Assembly: GCF_002210435.1 (NCBI RefSeq)
Contig: NZ_MZMV01000011.1
Location: 1 to 64,000, forward strand
DNA: 64,000 nucleotides
Direction of reading: 5' to 3'
From: Micromonospora wenchangensis
GTDB taxonomy: Bacteria > Actinomycetota > Actinomycetes > Mycobacteriales > Micromonosporaceae
In this document: piece by piece, positions 28,318-37,078 of the stretch
How positions within the stretch are numbered: the first letter of the stretch is position 1
How the letters are laid out: the number at the start of each line of letters is the position of its first letter
Notes under the pieces: model-generated
What the model saw: the letters and a program-made list of their open reading frames with translations, nothing else
Told to the model about the DNA's origin: nothing
Databases searched by the model: none
Program-made: the position numbers and the translations under genes

Positions 28318-28884
28318 TCAACGACGGTTCGCTCGCCGTCGTAGGAGCAGCCCACCAACGACCACCACGACGACGGCGGCCAGCGCGCCGCCGGCGACGA
28401 GGACGCCGGTGCCCGGCCCATCGTCGCCCTGCACCGACGCCGCCGCGGACGGCGCGTCGGTGGTCGTACCGACGATCGGCGCGGCGCTGGAGTTGGGGTC
28501 GGCCACCGTGAACGGGTACGACCCCTGGACCGGGTGGCCGTCGGTGGAGACGACCCGGTAGGCGACGGTGTAGGTGCCGTTGGGCAGCGCCCCGGTCACC
28601 TGGACCGATCCCTTCGCGCCACCGACGACCGGATCGCCCGTGGGTACCTTCCGTTTGGCGGCGTCGGTGAGCACGATGGTGGTGAACGTCGGGTCCAGCC
28701 GTTCGACGAACTCGAGCACGATCTCGGTGGGTGCGCTGGACAGCGTCGACTCCTGGGCCGGCGCAGCCGAGCGCAGCGTGTTGTGTGCCCACGCCGGGCT
28801 GACCGGAATGAGCAGCGCCACGACGGCGGCGAGCACCGCCGCGCCGAGTCGAACGGCGGTGGGGCGGGACGACGGTGCGGTCAT
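28318..28884 (-). CDS. CopC domain copper-binding protein
   Basis: A 188-residue CopC-family protein. The signal peptide ends at AWA so that the mature protein begins AHNTL near its copper-ligand histidine. The second ligand region is STDGHPVQGSYPF. After the CopC domain (about 33-128) comes a Ser/Ala/Thr-rich linker and a C-terminal membrane helix followed by RRRANRR, an arrangement typical of actinobacterial CopC. ATG at 28884 follows CGGAG. Immediately upstream of CopD, its usual partner. Confidence 0.92.
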   Translation of the reverse strand: MTAPSSRPTAVRLGAAVLAAVVALLIPVSPAWAHNTLRSAAPAQESTLSSAPTEIVLEFVERLDPTFTTIVLTDAAKRKVPTGDPVVGGAKGSVQVTGALPNGTYTVAYRVVSTDGHPVQGSYPFTVADPNSSAAPIVGTTTDAPSAAASVQGDDGPGTGVLVAGGALAAVVVVVVGGLLLRRRANRR

Positions 28885-28906
28885 GACGAAACTCCGGTGG
28901 ACGTGA

Positions 28907-30148
28907 TCATCCGAGTACCTGCTCGCCGATCCATCCTCCCGGTTGACAACCGGGAGGGACGGCGAAGACGGCGGACCCGATCGGGGTGGTCCACTCGTTG
29001 AGTAGATCCCGATCGGCCAACCGGCGCTGGATGGGCAGGAACTGACGGGTGATGTCGGCCTGGTAGGACGCGAAGATCAGACCGCTGTCCGCGTGACCCT
29101 CCGCCGTCGGCGCACCGTCGTAGTTGTAGGGCCGGCGCAGGATCTTGTACCGGTCGTCGGTGACGTGTGCGCGGGTCATGTGGGAGAAGTCGGGGATGAC
29201 GGTGAGGCCGTCCGGGCCGGTGGCGGCGAAGTCGGGTTCGTCGTGCTCGGCGGTTCCGGTCAGCGGTGCGCCGGTGGCGAGCCGTCGGCCCACGGCGAGT
29301 TCGCGGTCGGTACGGCCGAGCAGGTCCCAGGTCTCCAGGTTCATGCTGATTCGTCTCAGTACCAGGGTGGTGCTGTCGCGTAGCCATGCCGGTCCGTCGG
29401 CCACGAAGACGGCCGTGTCCATCGCAACCCCCGGCTGGGGGTTGGCGGTGCCGTCGAGTTGACCGAACAGGTTGCGCTGTGTGTGGCCGCCCGGCTCGAC
29501 GCCGGGGCTACGCCGGAAGCCCTGTTGCACCCATCGCACGGTCGCGAACGGCCTGCTGTCCTTGATCAGGACCCGTTGGGCATGGGCCACGCTGATCGCG
29601 TCGTCGGCGCAGATCTGCAGCAGCAGATCACCACCGGACCAGGCCGGCTGAAGCCGGTCGATGCGGAACGACGGAAGGTCGGCGACCGACGCCGGCCGGC
29701 GATCGTCGACGCCGCCCGCCCGGTAGAGGCCCGGCCCGAAGCCGAAGGTCACGGTCAACCGTGCGGGCAGCAGCCCGAGTTCGGCCTCGGTGTCAGCCAG
29801 AGCGGGTCGGCCCTGGGTGAGCCGGGCCGCGTCGTCGGTCAGTAGCCGCAGCCATCGACCCAGCGCGGCCCGGTCCGTGCCGGCCCGCAGTGTCAACGCC
29901 ACGAACGACCCGTGCGCCTGCGGTTCGGTGGCGATCCCGGCCTGCCGGACGCCGTAGAACGGCTCGACCAGTCCGCCGACACTCGCCACCGGCGTCGTGC
30001 CGGCGGCGTCCACCGACGGGGGGCCGGTCTGCCCTGCGCGGGTCGCGACAACGGCGGCCCCACCGGCCAGTACCCCGCCGGCGGCCAGCGCGCCGCCGGT
30101 GAGCAGGCCACGCCTGCTCACCGGGTGGACGGGTGGTGTCTGCGTCAC
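28907..30148 (-). CDS. Dyp-type peroxidase with Tat signal
   Basis: A 413-residue dye-decolorising peroxidase of the EfeB-like class. The N-terminus has a twin-arginine signal (SRRGLLTGGALAAGG). The diagnostic GxxDG motif is FGQLDGTANPQ, and the haem-ligand region includes AHVTDDRYKILRRPYNYD. The GTG start overlaps the PCuAC stop (GTGA). In EfeUOB systems this protein works with iron import; here the partners are copper proteins, so it may use exported haem and be matured outside the membrane with copper handling. Confidence 0.9.
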   Translation of the reverse strand: MTQTPPVHPVSRRGLLTGGALAAGGVLAGGAAVVATRAGQTGPPSVDAAGTTPVASVGGLVEPFYGVRQAGIATEPQAHGSFVALTLRAGTDRAALGRWLRLLTDDAARLTQGRPALADTEAELGLLPARLTVTFGFGPGLYRAGGVDDRRPASVADLPSFRIDRLQPAWSGGDLLLQICADDAISVAHAQRVLIKDSRPFATVRWVQQGFRRSPGVEPGGHTQRNLFGQLDGTANPQPGVAMDTAVFVADGPAWLRDSTTLVLRRISMNLETWDLLGRTDRELAVGRRLATGAPLTGTAEHDEPDFAATGPDGLTVIPDFSHMTRAHVTDDRYKILRRPYNYDGAPTAEGHADSGLIFASYQADITRQFLPIQRRLADRDLLNEWTTPIGSAVFAVPPGCQPGGWIGEQVLG

Positions 30149-30747
30149 GATGCTGGGGTCATGGTCATCCCCGGCGTGGCGCTCATGCCGGGCATCGGCT
30201 CGCCGTGCCCCGGGGCATAGGTCTCCTGCGCGCCGGTGAACGGCTTGGCGACCGCGGTGAACTGCTGGGTCTTGCCGTCGGAGAAGGTGAGCGTGAAGGT
30301 CAACTCGTCGCCGGCCTGGACGGGCTTGGTGATATCCATCAGCATCAGGTGATCACCGCCGGGCTCCAACGCGTGGGTGCTCTTGGCCTTGATCACGATG
30401 CCGCCCTGCTTCTGCTGCATGACCATCTTGCCGTCTTTCATGGCCATCTCGTGCAACTCCATCGCGGAGATGGAGGTCGTGGCGCTGGTCAGAGTCACAT
30501 CGGTGTCGCCGTCGTTGACCAGGGTCCCGAAGGCCGCAGTCATCCCCTTGTCGGCTGCCTTCACCCACGGGTCGCGAACCGTGACCACACCCGCAGCGGC
30601 GCTGGCCGACGCGGACGGGCTCGGCTGCGCGGTCGACGACGAGTCGGACGAGGCGCATCCGCCGGCACCGACTGCGACGAGCGCAGCTGCGGTGGCGAGG
30701 ACAAGGGCCGAACGTCGGCGCGATCCGAAAGGGCTGGTGGTGCGCAT
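30145..30747 (-). CDS. PCuAC-type periplasmic copper chaperone
   Basis: A 200-residue lipoprotein (lipobox GAGGC near residue 31) with a Ser/Ala-rich linker and a PCuAC domain. The copper site pattern is visible as MELHEMAMKDGKMVM and HLMLMDI. A C-terminal Met/His tail (GHGEPMPGMSATPGMTMTP) could bind additional Cu(I). ATG at 30747 follows GGAGG. PCuAC delivers copper to the CuA site of cytochrome c oxidase. First gene of the operon with DyP, CopC and CopD-CtaG. Confidence 0.92.
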   Translation of the reverse strand: MRTTSPFGSRRRSALVLATAAALVAVGAGGCASSDSSSTAQPSPSASASAAAGVVTVRDPWVKAADKGMTAAFGTLVNDGDTDVTLTSATTSISAMELHEMAMKDGKMVMQQKQGGIVIKAKSTHALEPGGDHLMLMDITKPVQAGDELTFTLTFSDGKTQQFTAVAKPFTGAQETYAPGHGEPMPGMSATPGMTMTPAS

Positions 30748-30872
30748 AAACTGTGCCTCCGATGATTGCGTGCTGCATTGTTGGTCGGTCGCCGCGGCGC
30801 GAAAGTTCCGGGCTGGCGGGTAATGGCCGTCACGTGGCCACGGCTGGCGCAGTGGTGTGGCGTTCTCGCGGT

Positions 30873-31616
30873 TCAGGCCGCTGACCGGTCGCTGATCCGT
30901 GCCGTGCCCGGGTGGGGCGGTGCCAGTCGCAGCCTCGGCCGGGTGGCCTGTGGTTCGTCACCAGCCGTGGAATGCCAAGTGGGACGGGTGGTCCGGCTGT
31001 GCGTCGGAGGCTCGTCACGGTGCCGCCTGGTCTGCGACAACGCGACGACGATCAGGTACCCGGCGAGCAGGAAACCGTGGCTGACCAGGCGGGAGGGTTC
31101 CACCCGGCCGGTCATCAGGTCATTGACCGACAACAGCATGAGTGTGCCGACAAAGGCACTCAGGGTCGGCACCAGCCCGGTGGAGGGTGTACGCCGCGCA
31201 GCCACGAAGAGGAATCCAGCGCCGACGGCGACGTTCCAGGCGGCAGCCTCGTGCCACAGGTGCCCAGAGCTCAGGGCGCCGTGGGCGTGTGCGGTGGACG
31301 GGCCACGGCCGACCTGCGCCAGGCCCAGCACCAGCTGAACAGCACCGATGAGCGCAAGCCCTGCTCGCAGGGGGAGCACGAGACGGTCCCGCAGGCGTCG
31401 AGGCGCGGGGGGTGCGACCACGACGACGTGGGTGAGAACGGGTCCGGGCGCGGTGAGCGTCAGGCGGGTCCGCCGGGTCACGGCAGCGGCCCGGTCGTAC
31501 CATCGCCGGCAGGTCGCGCACCCGTCGAGGTGAACGTCGGCCCCGGCCTGCTCAGCGAAGGTTGCCTCGCCGTCCAACTGCGCTGACAGGATCTCCCGCC
31601 ACTGCTCACACCCCAT
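30873..31616 (-). CDS. zinc-finger anti-sigma factor-like membrane protein
   Basis: A 247-residue protein with an N-terminal zf-HC2 domain. MGCEQWREILSAQLDGEA, then VHLDGCATCRRW, gives the His-x3-Cys-x2-Cys anti-sigma zinc motif. The rest has about four hydrophobic segments with several histidines (AHAHGALSSGHLWHEAAAW). A long disordered Arg/Thr/Pro tail follows. I placed the start at 31616 by the domain boundary; no good SD is visible. It is 74 bases downstream of the sigma gene, so it most likely holds that sigma factor at the membrane. Confidence 0.8.
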   Translation of the reverse strand: MGCEQWREILSAQLDGEATFAEQAGADVHLDGCATCRRWYDRAAAVTRRTRLTLTAPGPVLTHVVVVAPPAPRRLRDRLVLPLRAGLALIGAVQLVLGLAQVGRGPSTAHAHGALSSGHLWHEAAAWNVAVGAGFLFVAARRTPSTGLVPTLSAFVGTLMLLSVNDLMTGRVEPSRLVSHGFLLAGYLIVVALSQTRRHRDEPPTHSRTTRPTWHSTAGDEPQATRPRLRLAPPHPGTARISDRSAA

Positions 31617-31690
31617 GCACCGGTAGTCGGTTGACAGGGTGTCCTGGTTCCCGGGTTGACCGGGGATGTGGCGTCCTCGGTCGGTCGCCT

Positions 31691-32257
31691 TCAGCTGGCC
31701 GCGCTGCCGCGCTGCCGCCGCGCCGGCCAAGGGCTCGCGTCGACTGCGGCAACCAGGTCCTCTCGAGCCCGTGCCACCCGGGAACGGATGGTGCCGACAG
31801 GGCACCCGCACACCTCGGCGGTCTCGGCGTAGGACAGGCCGAGGATCTGGGTCGCCACGAACGCTTCGCGTCGGTCCGGCGCCAACGAGCACAGGAGATC
31901 GTTGAGCACGACCGCACCATCGAAGGCGCTGCCGCCAGCGTCGGGGACATCGTGCCGGTCTGACAGTTGCGTGGTACGCGGCCGTCTCGTCGCCGCGCGT
32001 ACGTGGTCGACCGCTACCTTCCGGGCGATCCCGAGCAGCCATGTCCTGGCCGACGAGCGCGCGGCGAATGACGGCAACGAGCGCATCGCTCGCAGATACG
32101 TCTCCTGGGTCAGGTCGTCGGCCTCGGACGGGCTGATCAGGTGGGCGACGAACCGCCATATGTACTGCTGGGTCGCCCGAATGAAGCGGGTGGCCGATTC
32201 CTGGTCGCCCCGGCCTGCCGCTAGAGCCCAGGAGGTGATCTCCGCGTCGTCGGTCAC
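31691..32257 (-). CDS. ECF sigma factor
   Basis: A 188-residue extracytoplasmic-function sigma factor. Region 2 spans GDQESATRFIRATQQYIWRF to ARTWLLGIARKVAVDHVR with ADDLTQETYLRA. Region 4 is GLSYAETAEVCGCPVGTIRS. The start is GTG at 32257, preceded by a strong GGAGGTACC; a start 15 codons upstream lacks this. It is paired with the zinc-finger anti-sigma gene. Located between the two copper operons, it may control one or both under redox or metal stress; that is inference. Confidence 0.92.
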   Translation of the reverse strand: MTDDAEITSWALAAGRGDQESATRFIRATQQYIWRFVAHLISPSEADDLTQETYLRAMRSLPSFAARSSARTWLLGIARKVAVDHVRAATRRPRTTQLSDRHDVPDAGGSAFDGAVVLNDLLCSLAPDRREAFVATQILGLSYAETAEVCGCPVGTIRSRVARAREDLVAAVDASPWPARRQRGSAAS

Positions 32258-32387
32258 CTGGTACCTCCGTGTCCGGTTTTGCCGGGCGTCCCCCGCCGTC
32301 ATGACCCGATCGCCGGTGACGACGGGTCGTCGCAGGTGCCGGGGGAGCCTACGGCACCGCTGCGTCTACCGGTGCGGTCACGATCAG

Positions 32388-34652
32388 TCAGTGGATCAAC
32401 GTGCGGCGGTTGTTGTCGGCGCGCTGCCCCACTGCCTCGTCGGCCGCTGGTCGCCAGCGGAACAGGCGAAGGCTGTTGAGCACGACGAGCAGGCTGGAGC
32501 AGGCCATCGCGGCGGCGGCGAGCATCGGGGTGACCAGACCCACAGCGGCCAGCGGGATCATCAGGCTGTTGTAGGCGAACGCCCAGAACAGGTTGACCTT
32601 GATGGTGCGCAGGGTGGCCCGGGCCAGGGACAGCGCGTCGACCACGGCGGTGAGGTCCACGGTGCCGGCCCTCGCGCGGACGATCGTGACGTCGCTGGCC
32701 TCGATGGCGACGTCGCTGCCGGTCGCGATCGCCACGCCGAGGTCGGCTTCGGCGAGAGCGGCCGCGTCGTTGACTCCGTCGCCGATCATGGCTACCGTCG
32801 CGCCCTCGTCGCGCAGCCGCCGTACGGTGGCAGCCTTCGCCTCGGGTGTGACATCGGCTATGACCTCAGTCAACCCCACCTGAGCGGCGACGCCCTCCGC
32901 CGCGGCGAGGCTGTCACCGGTCAGCAGGACCGGCCGCAGGCCAAGTGCGCGCAGCCGTCGCAACATCGGCACGGTGGACTCTCGCAGCGTGTCGGCGATG
33001 GTGATCCAACCCCGAAGCTGCCCGTCCCATGCGACGTAGACCACCGTGTCCGCCGATCCGGTCACCTGGTCGACGTCGATGCCGTCCAGGGCGAGGAGCC
33101 GGGCGTTACCGATCGTGACCCGGACCTGGTCGACGGTGCCCCGGGCCCCGAGCCCCGGCTCGGCATGGAAGGCGTCAGCCGGCGGCAGGCTCAGCCCATC
33201 CTCGGCCCCGGCGGCGATCACGATGGCATGGGCGACCGGATGCTCGGAGCACGCCTCGACTGCGGCGGCCAAGCGCAGCAGTTCGCTGCGGCTGACCTCG
33301 GGAAGGGGATGCACGCCGGTGACCCGCATCCGACCGCTGGTCAGGGTGCCGGTCTTGTCGAGCACGATGGTGTCGATGCGACGGGCCGACTCCAGCGCCG
33401 CCACCCCACGGATCAACACGCCGAGTTGCGCGCCGCGTCCGGTGCCGACGAGCAGTGCGGTCGGTGTGGCCAGGCCGAGAGCGCACGGGCACGCGACGAT
33501 CAGCACCGCCACCGCCACCCCGACCGCCGTCGCAGTGGGGGCGAGGACGAGCCAGCCGGCGAAGGTGGCCAGGGCGATCACCAGTACGAACGGGACGAAG
33601 ATGCCTGCTACTTCGTCGGCGAGACGCTGAATCCGGGCCTTGCCGGCCTGCGCCTCGGCGACCAGGCGGGTGATCTGCGCGAGCCGTGTGTCGGCCCCGA
33701 CCCGGCTCGCCCGCACGACAAGCCGACCGCCGGTGTTCACCGTGGCGCCGGTCACTGTCGACCCGGGGCCCACCTCGACGGGGACGCTCTCCCCGGTGAG
33801 CAGGGCGACGTCAACCGCGCTCACGCCGGCCTCGACCACCCCGTCGGTGGCGATCTTCTCGCCGGGGCGGACCACGAACAGGTCACCGACCCTCAGGTCG
33901 GTGACCTGCGTCCGCCGCTCGGTGCCGTCCGTGTCGAGGACAGCGACGTCCTTGGCACCCAACCGGGCGAGTGAACGGACAGCAGAACCAGCGCGGTACC
34001 GGGCCCGTGCCTCCAGCCACCGCCCGGCCAGCAGGAACGTCACCAGGGCCGCACCGACCTCGAAGTACAGCGGGTGGTCGTGTCCGGAAAACCAGGACAG
34101 GCTCATCTGTAGTCCCGGCTGACCGGCGGGTGTGGCGAGCAACGCCCACAGACTCCACAGGAAGGAGACCAACGCGCCGAGAGAAACCAGCGTGTCCATC
34201 GTGGCGGCGCCGTGGCGGACATTGATCATTGCCGCCCGATGGAACGGCCAGCCCGCCCACGCGACGACCGGCGCGGTCAGTGCGGCGGTCGCCCACTGCC
34301 AGTACGGGAACTGGGCTGCTGGGGTCATCGAGATCACCATCACCGGGGCGGCGAACGCCGCCGCGAGCAGCAGCCGTCTGCCCGCGTCGTTCGTGGTTTG
34401 GTCGTCTTCCTGGGCAATGGTCGTCGGCGCGGGCGGCTGAGCGGTGTAGCCCATCGCGGTGACGGTCGCCACCAGGTCGGGCACCGCAACAGCCGAATCG
34501 TGCTCCACGGTGGCGGTGGCCGTGGCGAAGTTGACCGTGGCCCGCACGCCGTCAATCCGGTTGAGTTTGCGCTCGATGCGGTTGGCGCAGGCTGCGCAGG
34601 TCATGCCCCCGATTGTCAGTGACGTGTGCAGTTGGTCGACGGTGGTGGTCAC
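32388..34652 (-). CDS. copA: P1B-type Cu(I)-exporting ATPase
   Basis: A 754-residue copper P-type ATPase. The N-terminal heavy-metal-associated domain has GMTCAAC. The membrane copper site is CPC in IVACPCALGLATP; the phosphorylation site is DKTGTLT, the P1B HP motif is SEHPVAHAI and the hinge is GDGVNDAAAL. Near the C-terminus NLFWAFAYNS and MACSSLLVVLNSLRL match the transmembrane copper-binding residues of CopA (YN and MxxSS). It overlaps the CopZ gene as ATGA. It exports cytoplasmic Cu(I). Confidence 0.95.
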   Translation of the reverse strand: MTTTVDQLHTSLTIGGMTCAACANRIERKLNRIDGVRATVNFATATATVEHDSAVAVPDLVATVTAMGYTAQPPAPTTIAQEDDQTTNDAGRRLLLAAAFAAPVMVISMTPAAQFPYWQWATAALTAPVVAWAGWPFHRAAMINVRHGAATMDTLVSLGALVSFLWSLWALLATPAGQPGLQMSLSWFSGHDHPLYFEVGAALVTFLLAGRWLEARARYRAGSAVRSLARLGAKDVAVLDTDGTERRTQVTDLRVGDLFVVRPGEKIATDGVVEAGVSAVDVALLTGESVPVEVGPGSTVTGATVNTGGRLVVRASRVGADTRLAQITRLVAEAQAGKARIQRLADEVAGIFVPFVLVIALATFAGWLVLAPTATAVGVAVAVLIVACPCALGLATPTALLVGTGRGAQLGVLIRGVAALESARRIDTIVLDKTGTLTSGRMRVTGVHPLPEVSRSELLRLAAAVEACSEHPVAHAIVIAAGAEDGLSLPPADAFHAEPGLGARGTVDQVRVTIGNARLLALDGIDVDQVTGSADTVVYVAWDGQLRGWITIADTLRESTVPMLRRLRALGLRPVLLTGDSLAAAEGVAAQVGLTEVIADVTPEAKAATVRRLRDEGATVAMIGDGVNDAAALAEADLGVAIATGSDVAIEASDVTIVRARAGTVDLTAVVDALSLARATLRTIKVNLFWAFAYNSLMIPLAAVGLVTPMLAAAAMACSSLLVVLNSLRLFRWRPAADEAVGQRADNNRRTLIH

Positions 34653-34861
34653 GCGGGGCTGCCGGCCAGTTCGAAGCCGGCCTCGTCCACTGCCCGCTGG
34701 ACCTCGGCCAGCGGCAATGCCTCAGCGCTACGAATGGTGACACGACCCGCCTCGACATCGACCTCGACGGTCTGAACGCCCGACAGTGCGGTGAGCTCGG
34801 AGGTGACGGACTGGGCGCAGTGCCCGCAGGTCATACCCCGAACCTGGTACGTGGATTGCAC
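34649..34861 (-). CDS. copZ: copper chaperone, HMA domain
   Basis: A 70-residue heavy-metal-associated protein with the Cu(I) site GMTCGHC. The single ferredoxin-like domain fills the protein. The GTG start at 34861 follows GAGG. It is the first gene of a two-gene operon with the copper ATPase and hands Cu(I) to it. No clear CsoR site is visible upstream by eye. Confidence 0.92.
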   Translation of the reverse strand: MQSTYQVRGMTCGHCAQSVTSELTALSGVQTVEVDVEAGRVTIRSAEALPLAEVQRAVDEAGFELAGSPA

Positions 34862-35029
34862 GATGACCTCTTTCGATCAGCCGGATCCGCACGATGTGCG
34901 GCGGAGAACGGGCGGCACCCTGCCCTGGTGTCGACCCTGGGTGACGCACCGCGGATGGTCCTGCGGTGGCGTGTCCCGGCTCCGCACCATGGTACGCGGG
35001 AAAGGGCGGCGCGGTTCAGCAGAACGCGG

Positions 35030-35902
35030 TCATTCGCTCGACATCTGATCGAGAACCAGCATCGTCTCGCGACGCAATGTGCCGCGCCGGACGTCGCGTT
35101 CTCGGGTGGCGAGGGCGGCCTCCAGCACATGCGCGTCGAGAAGGGGGCGGTGCACGCACAAGTCATCCGACCCGGAGGAGGGAGATGACTGGGCACGGGC
35201 GAGCCGGAGACGATCTGCCGTGCCGTTCCGCCAGACCGTACGGTGCGGCGTCGGCGCGGGTCCGAGGATTTCGTCCAGCCCGGTGGGAGAGAGCAGCATC
35301 GACGTGCTCACGCCGACCGCTTCGCCCCCGGCGAGCCGGCGGGCGACGCGGCCCGAGTGCTGCAGGCCGGACCCGAGCAGGTCGAGTCGGCAGCGCACTG
35401 CCATCCGTAGCCGGTGCGCGACGAGCGGACCCGTGATGGTTGCCGGCGCCTCGGCAACGGGTGGCGTCCAGTACCGCTCGTGGCGAACTGCCCCGTCGTC
35501 GTACAGCAGTGCCCCGGTAGCCTCGGGCAGGAGTACCGCGGTGGGCCCGGGTCTGGTGCCGGCGGTCCCGTCATCGAGCCAGAGCCGGCAGACTCCCGCC
35601 ACATCGCCGGCAACGTACGTGCCGTACGGCGCGCGGACGAAGGTGAGGTAGCTGCCGGGGAGTCGGGCCAGCGCGCCGAACGCATGACGCCGCACGGCCT
35701 GATTGGCCTGCTCAGTGAGCAGCCGTGGCGACAGGGGACAGGGACCGAGCAGGACCATCCGGAAGCCCGGAACGTCGATCTGATGAAAAGCCAGCTGCGG
35801 CCACCACCCGGTGAGCCAGGGCCTGCCGGAGATCGGATCGAGTACAGTCCGGCGGGGACCTGGCGACCGGCTGTCGGCGGCGTCCGAGGGGCGGTGGCTC
35901 AT
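35030..35902 (-). pseudogene. decayed asparagine-synthase-like lasso peptide cyclase
   Basis: A 290-residue open frame starting MSHRPS. The N-terminal half reads like a lasso peptide cyclase (asparagine synthetase family): ISGRPWLTGWWP, VLLGPCPLSPRLL and LPGSYLTFVRAPYGTYVAGD. Later pieces also match the family (DDGAVRHERYWTPP, LRMAVRCRLDLL, PLLDAHVLEAALATRERD). The ATP-pyrophosphatase SGGLDS motif and most of the catalytic domain are absent. Family members are roughly twice as long. The frame is still open, so it is either a pseudogene with in-frame deletions or a repurposed remnant. The lasso assignment is my reading, not a search result. Confidence 0.55.
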
Positions 35903-35939
35903 CACCCAGCATCGGGTGCCGGGGATGTCGGAGGTCAAT

Positions 35940-36152
35940 CTAGGCGGAGGCCACGTCGTCCAGCGCGCCCGAGCGGGCGAGTCCGACGATGTCGCTGAGC
36001 TGGCCGCCGCTGAGTCGGATCGCGTTACCGAAATCATCGGTGATGACGACCCGCTGCTCGGCGGGTGCCGCGGGGTCGATGTACAGCTCCGGGCATCCAC
36101 AGTTGCAGTTGCCGCACAAGGTGAGCACATGAACCAGGCCGTCGGCTGCCAT
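35940..36152 (-). CDS. small Cys-rich conserved-type protein (CGNCNCGCPEL motif)
   Basis: A 70-residue protein with a striking cysteine cluster, LCGNCNCGCPELYIDP, followed by VVITDDFGNAIRLSGGQL and an acidic end. I start it at 36152 because GGAGG lies five bases upstream of that ATG; the two upstream ATGs lack a ribosome site. The four clustered cysteines suggest metal or iron-sulfur binding. I do not know its function. It lies 37 bases upstream of the decayed cyclase-like gene on the same strand and could have been transcribed with it. Confidence 0.75.
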   Translation of the reverse strand: MAADGLVHVLTLCGNCNCGCPELYIDPAAPAEQRVVITDDFGNAIRLSGGQLSDIVGLARSGALDDVASA

Positions 36153-36310
36153 ATGGGCCTCCATTCGTCGGACGTCGCTGTTCACGTTAGAACGGGTCTG
36201 TGCATTCCTGCCGTGACCGCTTTATGTTTGTCAGCGGGCGACTATTCATCACACGGTGGGAACCCGATGCCGGCGGCATCCGACTACCTCCGAATGTGTA
36301 GGTGGTCGGG

Positions 36311-37030
36311 CTACCGACGTGGCTTACCGAGGGTCCGGTTGAGCAGACCCAAAAGCAACGCCGCCGCACCGAGGACGACACCGGCCACGGCGACGGCCAA
36401 CGCGACTCCGGCCGGGCGGTCGCCGACGGCCGTCGGTGGGGCCGCAGTGATCGGCATCCCGTGTTCATCGACACCGCTGGCCGCCGCCTCGGTCAGGCGC
36501 AGGACAATGGCGGGGTTCTCCGGCTCGGGCCCGCCCGCCTGGGGTTCCTCGATCCATCGGGAGATGACGCCGTCGGCGTACGTCTGGAGCGCCTTGAACA
36601 CGATGCGGTCGCCGGTGGTGGGCAACGGGCCCACGGAGACACTGAACTCCTGGAACTGGTTGCCGTCAATGGCGTCCTCGGCGGTTGCCGCCGTCCAGGT
36701 CACCGAGGTGATCGCCTCGGTCACCGTTGCCGAGCCGACCTTGACCGGCGCGGTGAGTGGGCCGTCCTCGACGGTAGCCCGCCACCCGGCCAGCTTGTGA
36801 ACCGCAGCCGAGGTGATGGGCGTGGCCTCGGGCATCACGATGCGCACGCTCGTCGTCGCCGCTTCGGCGCGCTCGTTGGGCACCCGGAACGTCAGAGTGG
36901 TGAACCCACCGGGCGTGGCCTGGGCTGGGCTCACCGAGACGTGCGCATGCGCCGGACCAACCGGCGTGAGCGCGATCGCCGCTCCCACGAGCAGCGCCAG
37001 GGTAATCCGGCCCGGTACATGCCGTCGCAT
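36311..37030 (-). CDS. YcnI-like copper-binding protein (DUF1775)
   Basis: A 239-residue exported protein. The signal peptide ends in AHA so the mature chain begins HVSVSP, placing the copper-ligand histidine at the N-terminus as in YcnI. The DUF1775 domain spans about 30-170 (GGFTTLTFRVPNERAEAATTSVRIVMPE, with conserved tryptophans later). A C-terminal membrane helix and basic tail follow. ATG at 37030 has an excellent AGGAGGAG ahead. It fits the copper theme of the region (CopC, CopD, CopA). Confidence 0.92.
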   Translation of the reverse strand: MRRHVPGRITLALLVGAAIALTPVGPAHAHVSVSPAQATPGGFTTLTFRVPNERAEAATTSVRIVMPEATPITSAAVHKLAGWRATVEDGPLTAPVKVGSATVTEAITSVTWTAATAEDAIDGNQFQEFSVSVGPLPTTGDRIVFKALQTYADGVISRWIEEPQAGGPEPENPAIVLRLTEAAASGVDEHGMPITAAPPTAVGDRPAGVALAVAVAGVVLGAAALLLGLLNRTLGKPRR

Positions 37031-37078
37031 CGTTCATCTCCTCCTGCTGGGCGTGCCCTCGCCGGCCTCCAACGGCGG

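Noticed and set aside
31902-33974. 690-residue plus-strand frame opposite CopA and the sigma factor
   Set aside because: It runs antisense to two confidently identified genes and has no family signal.
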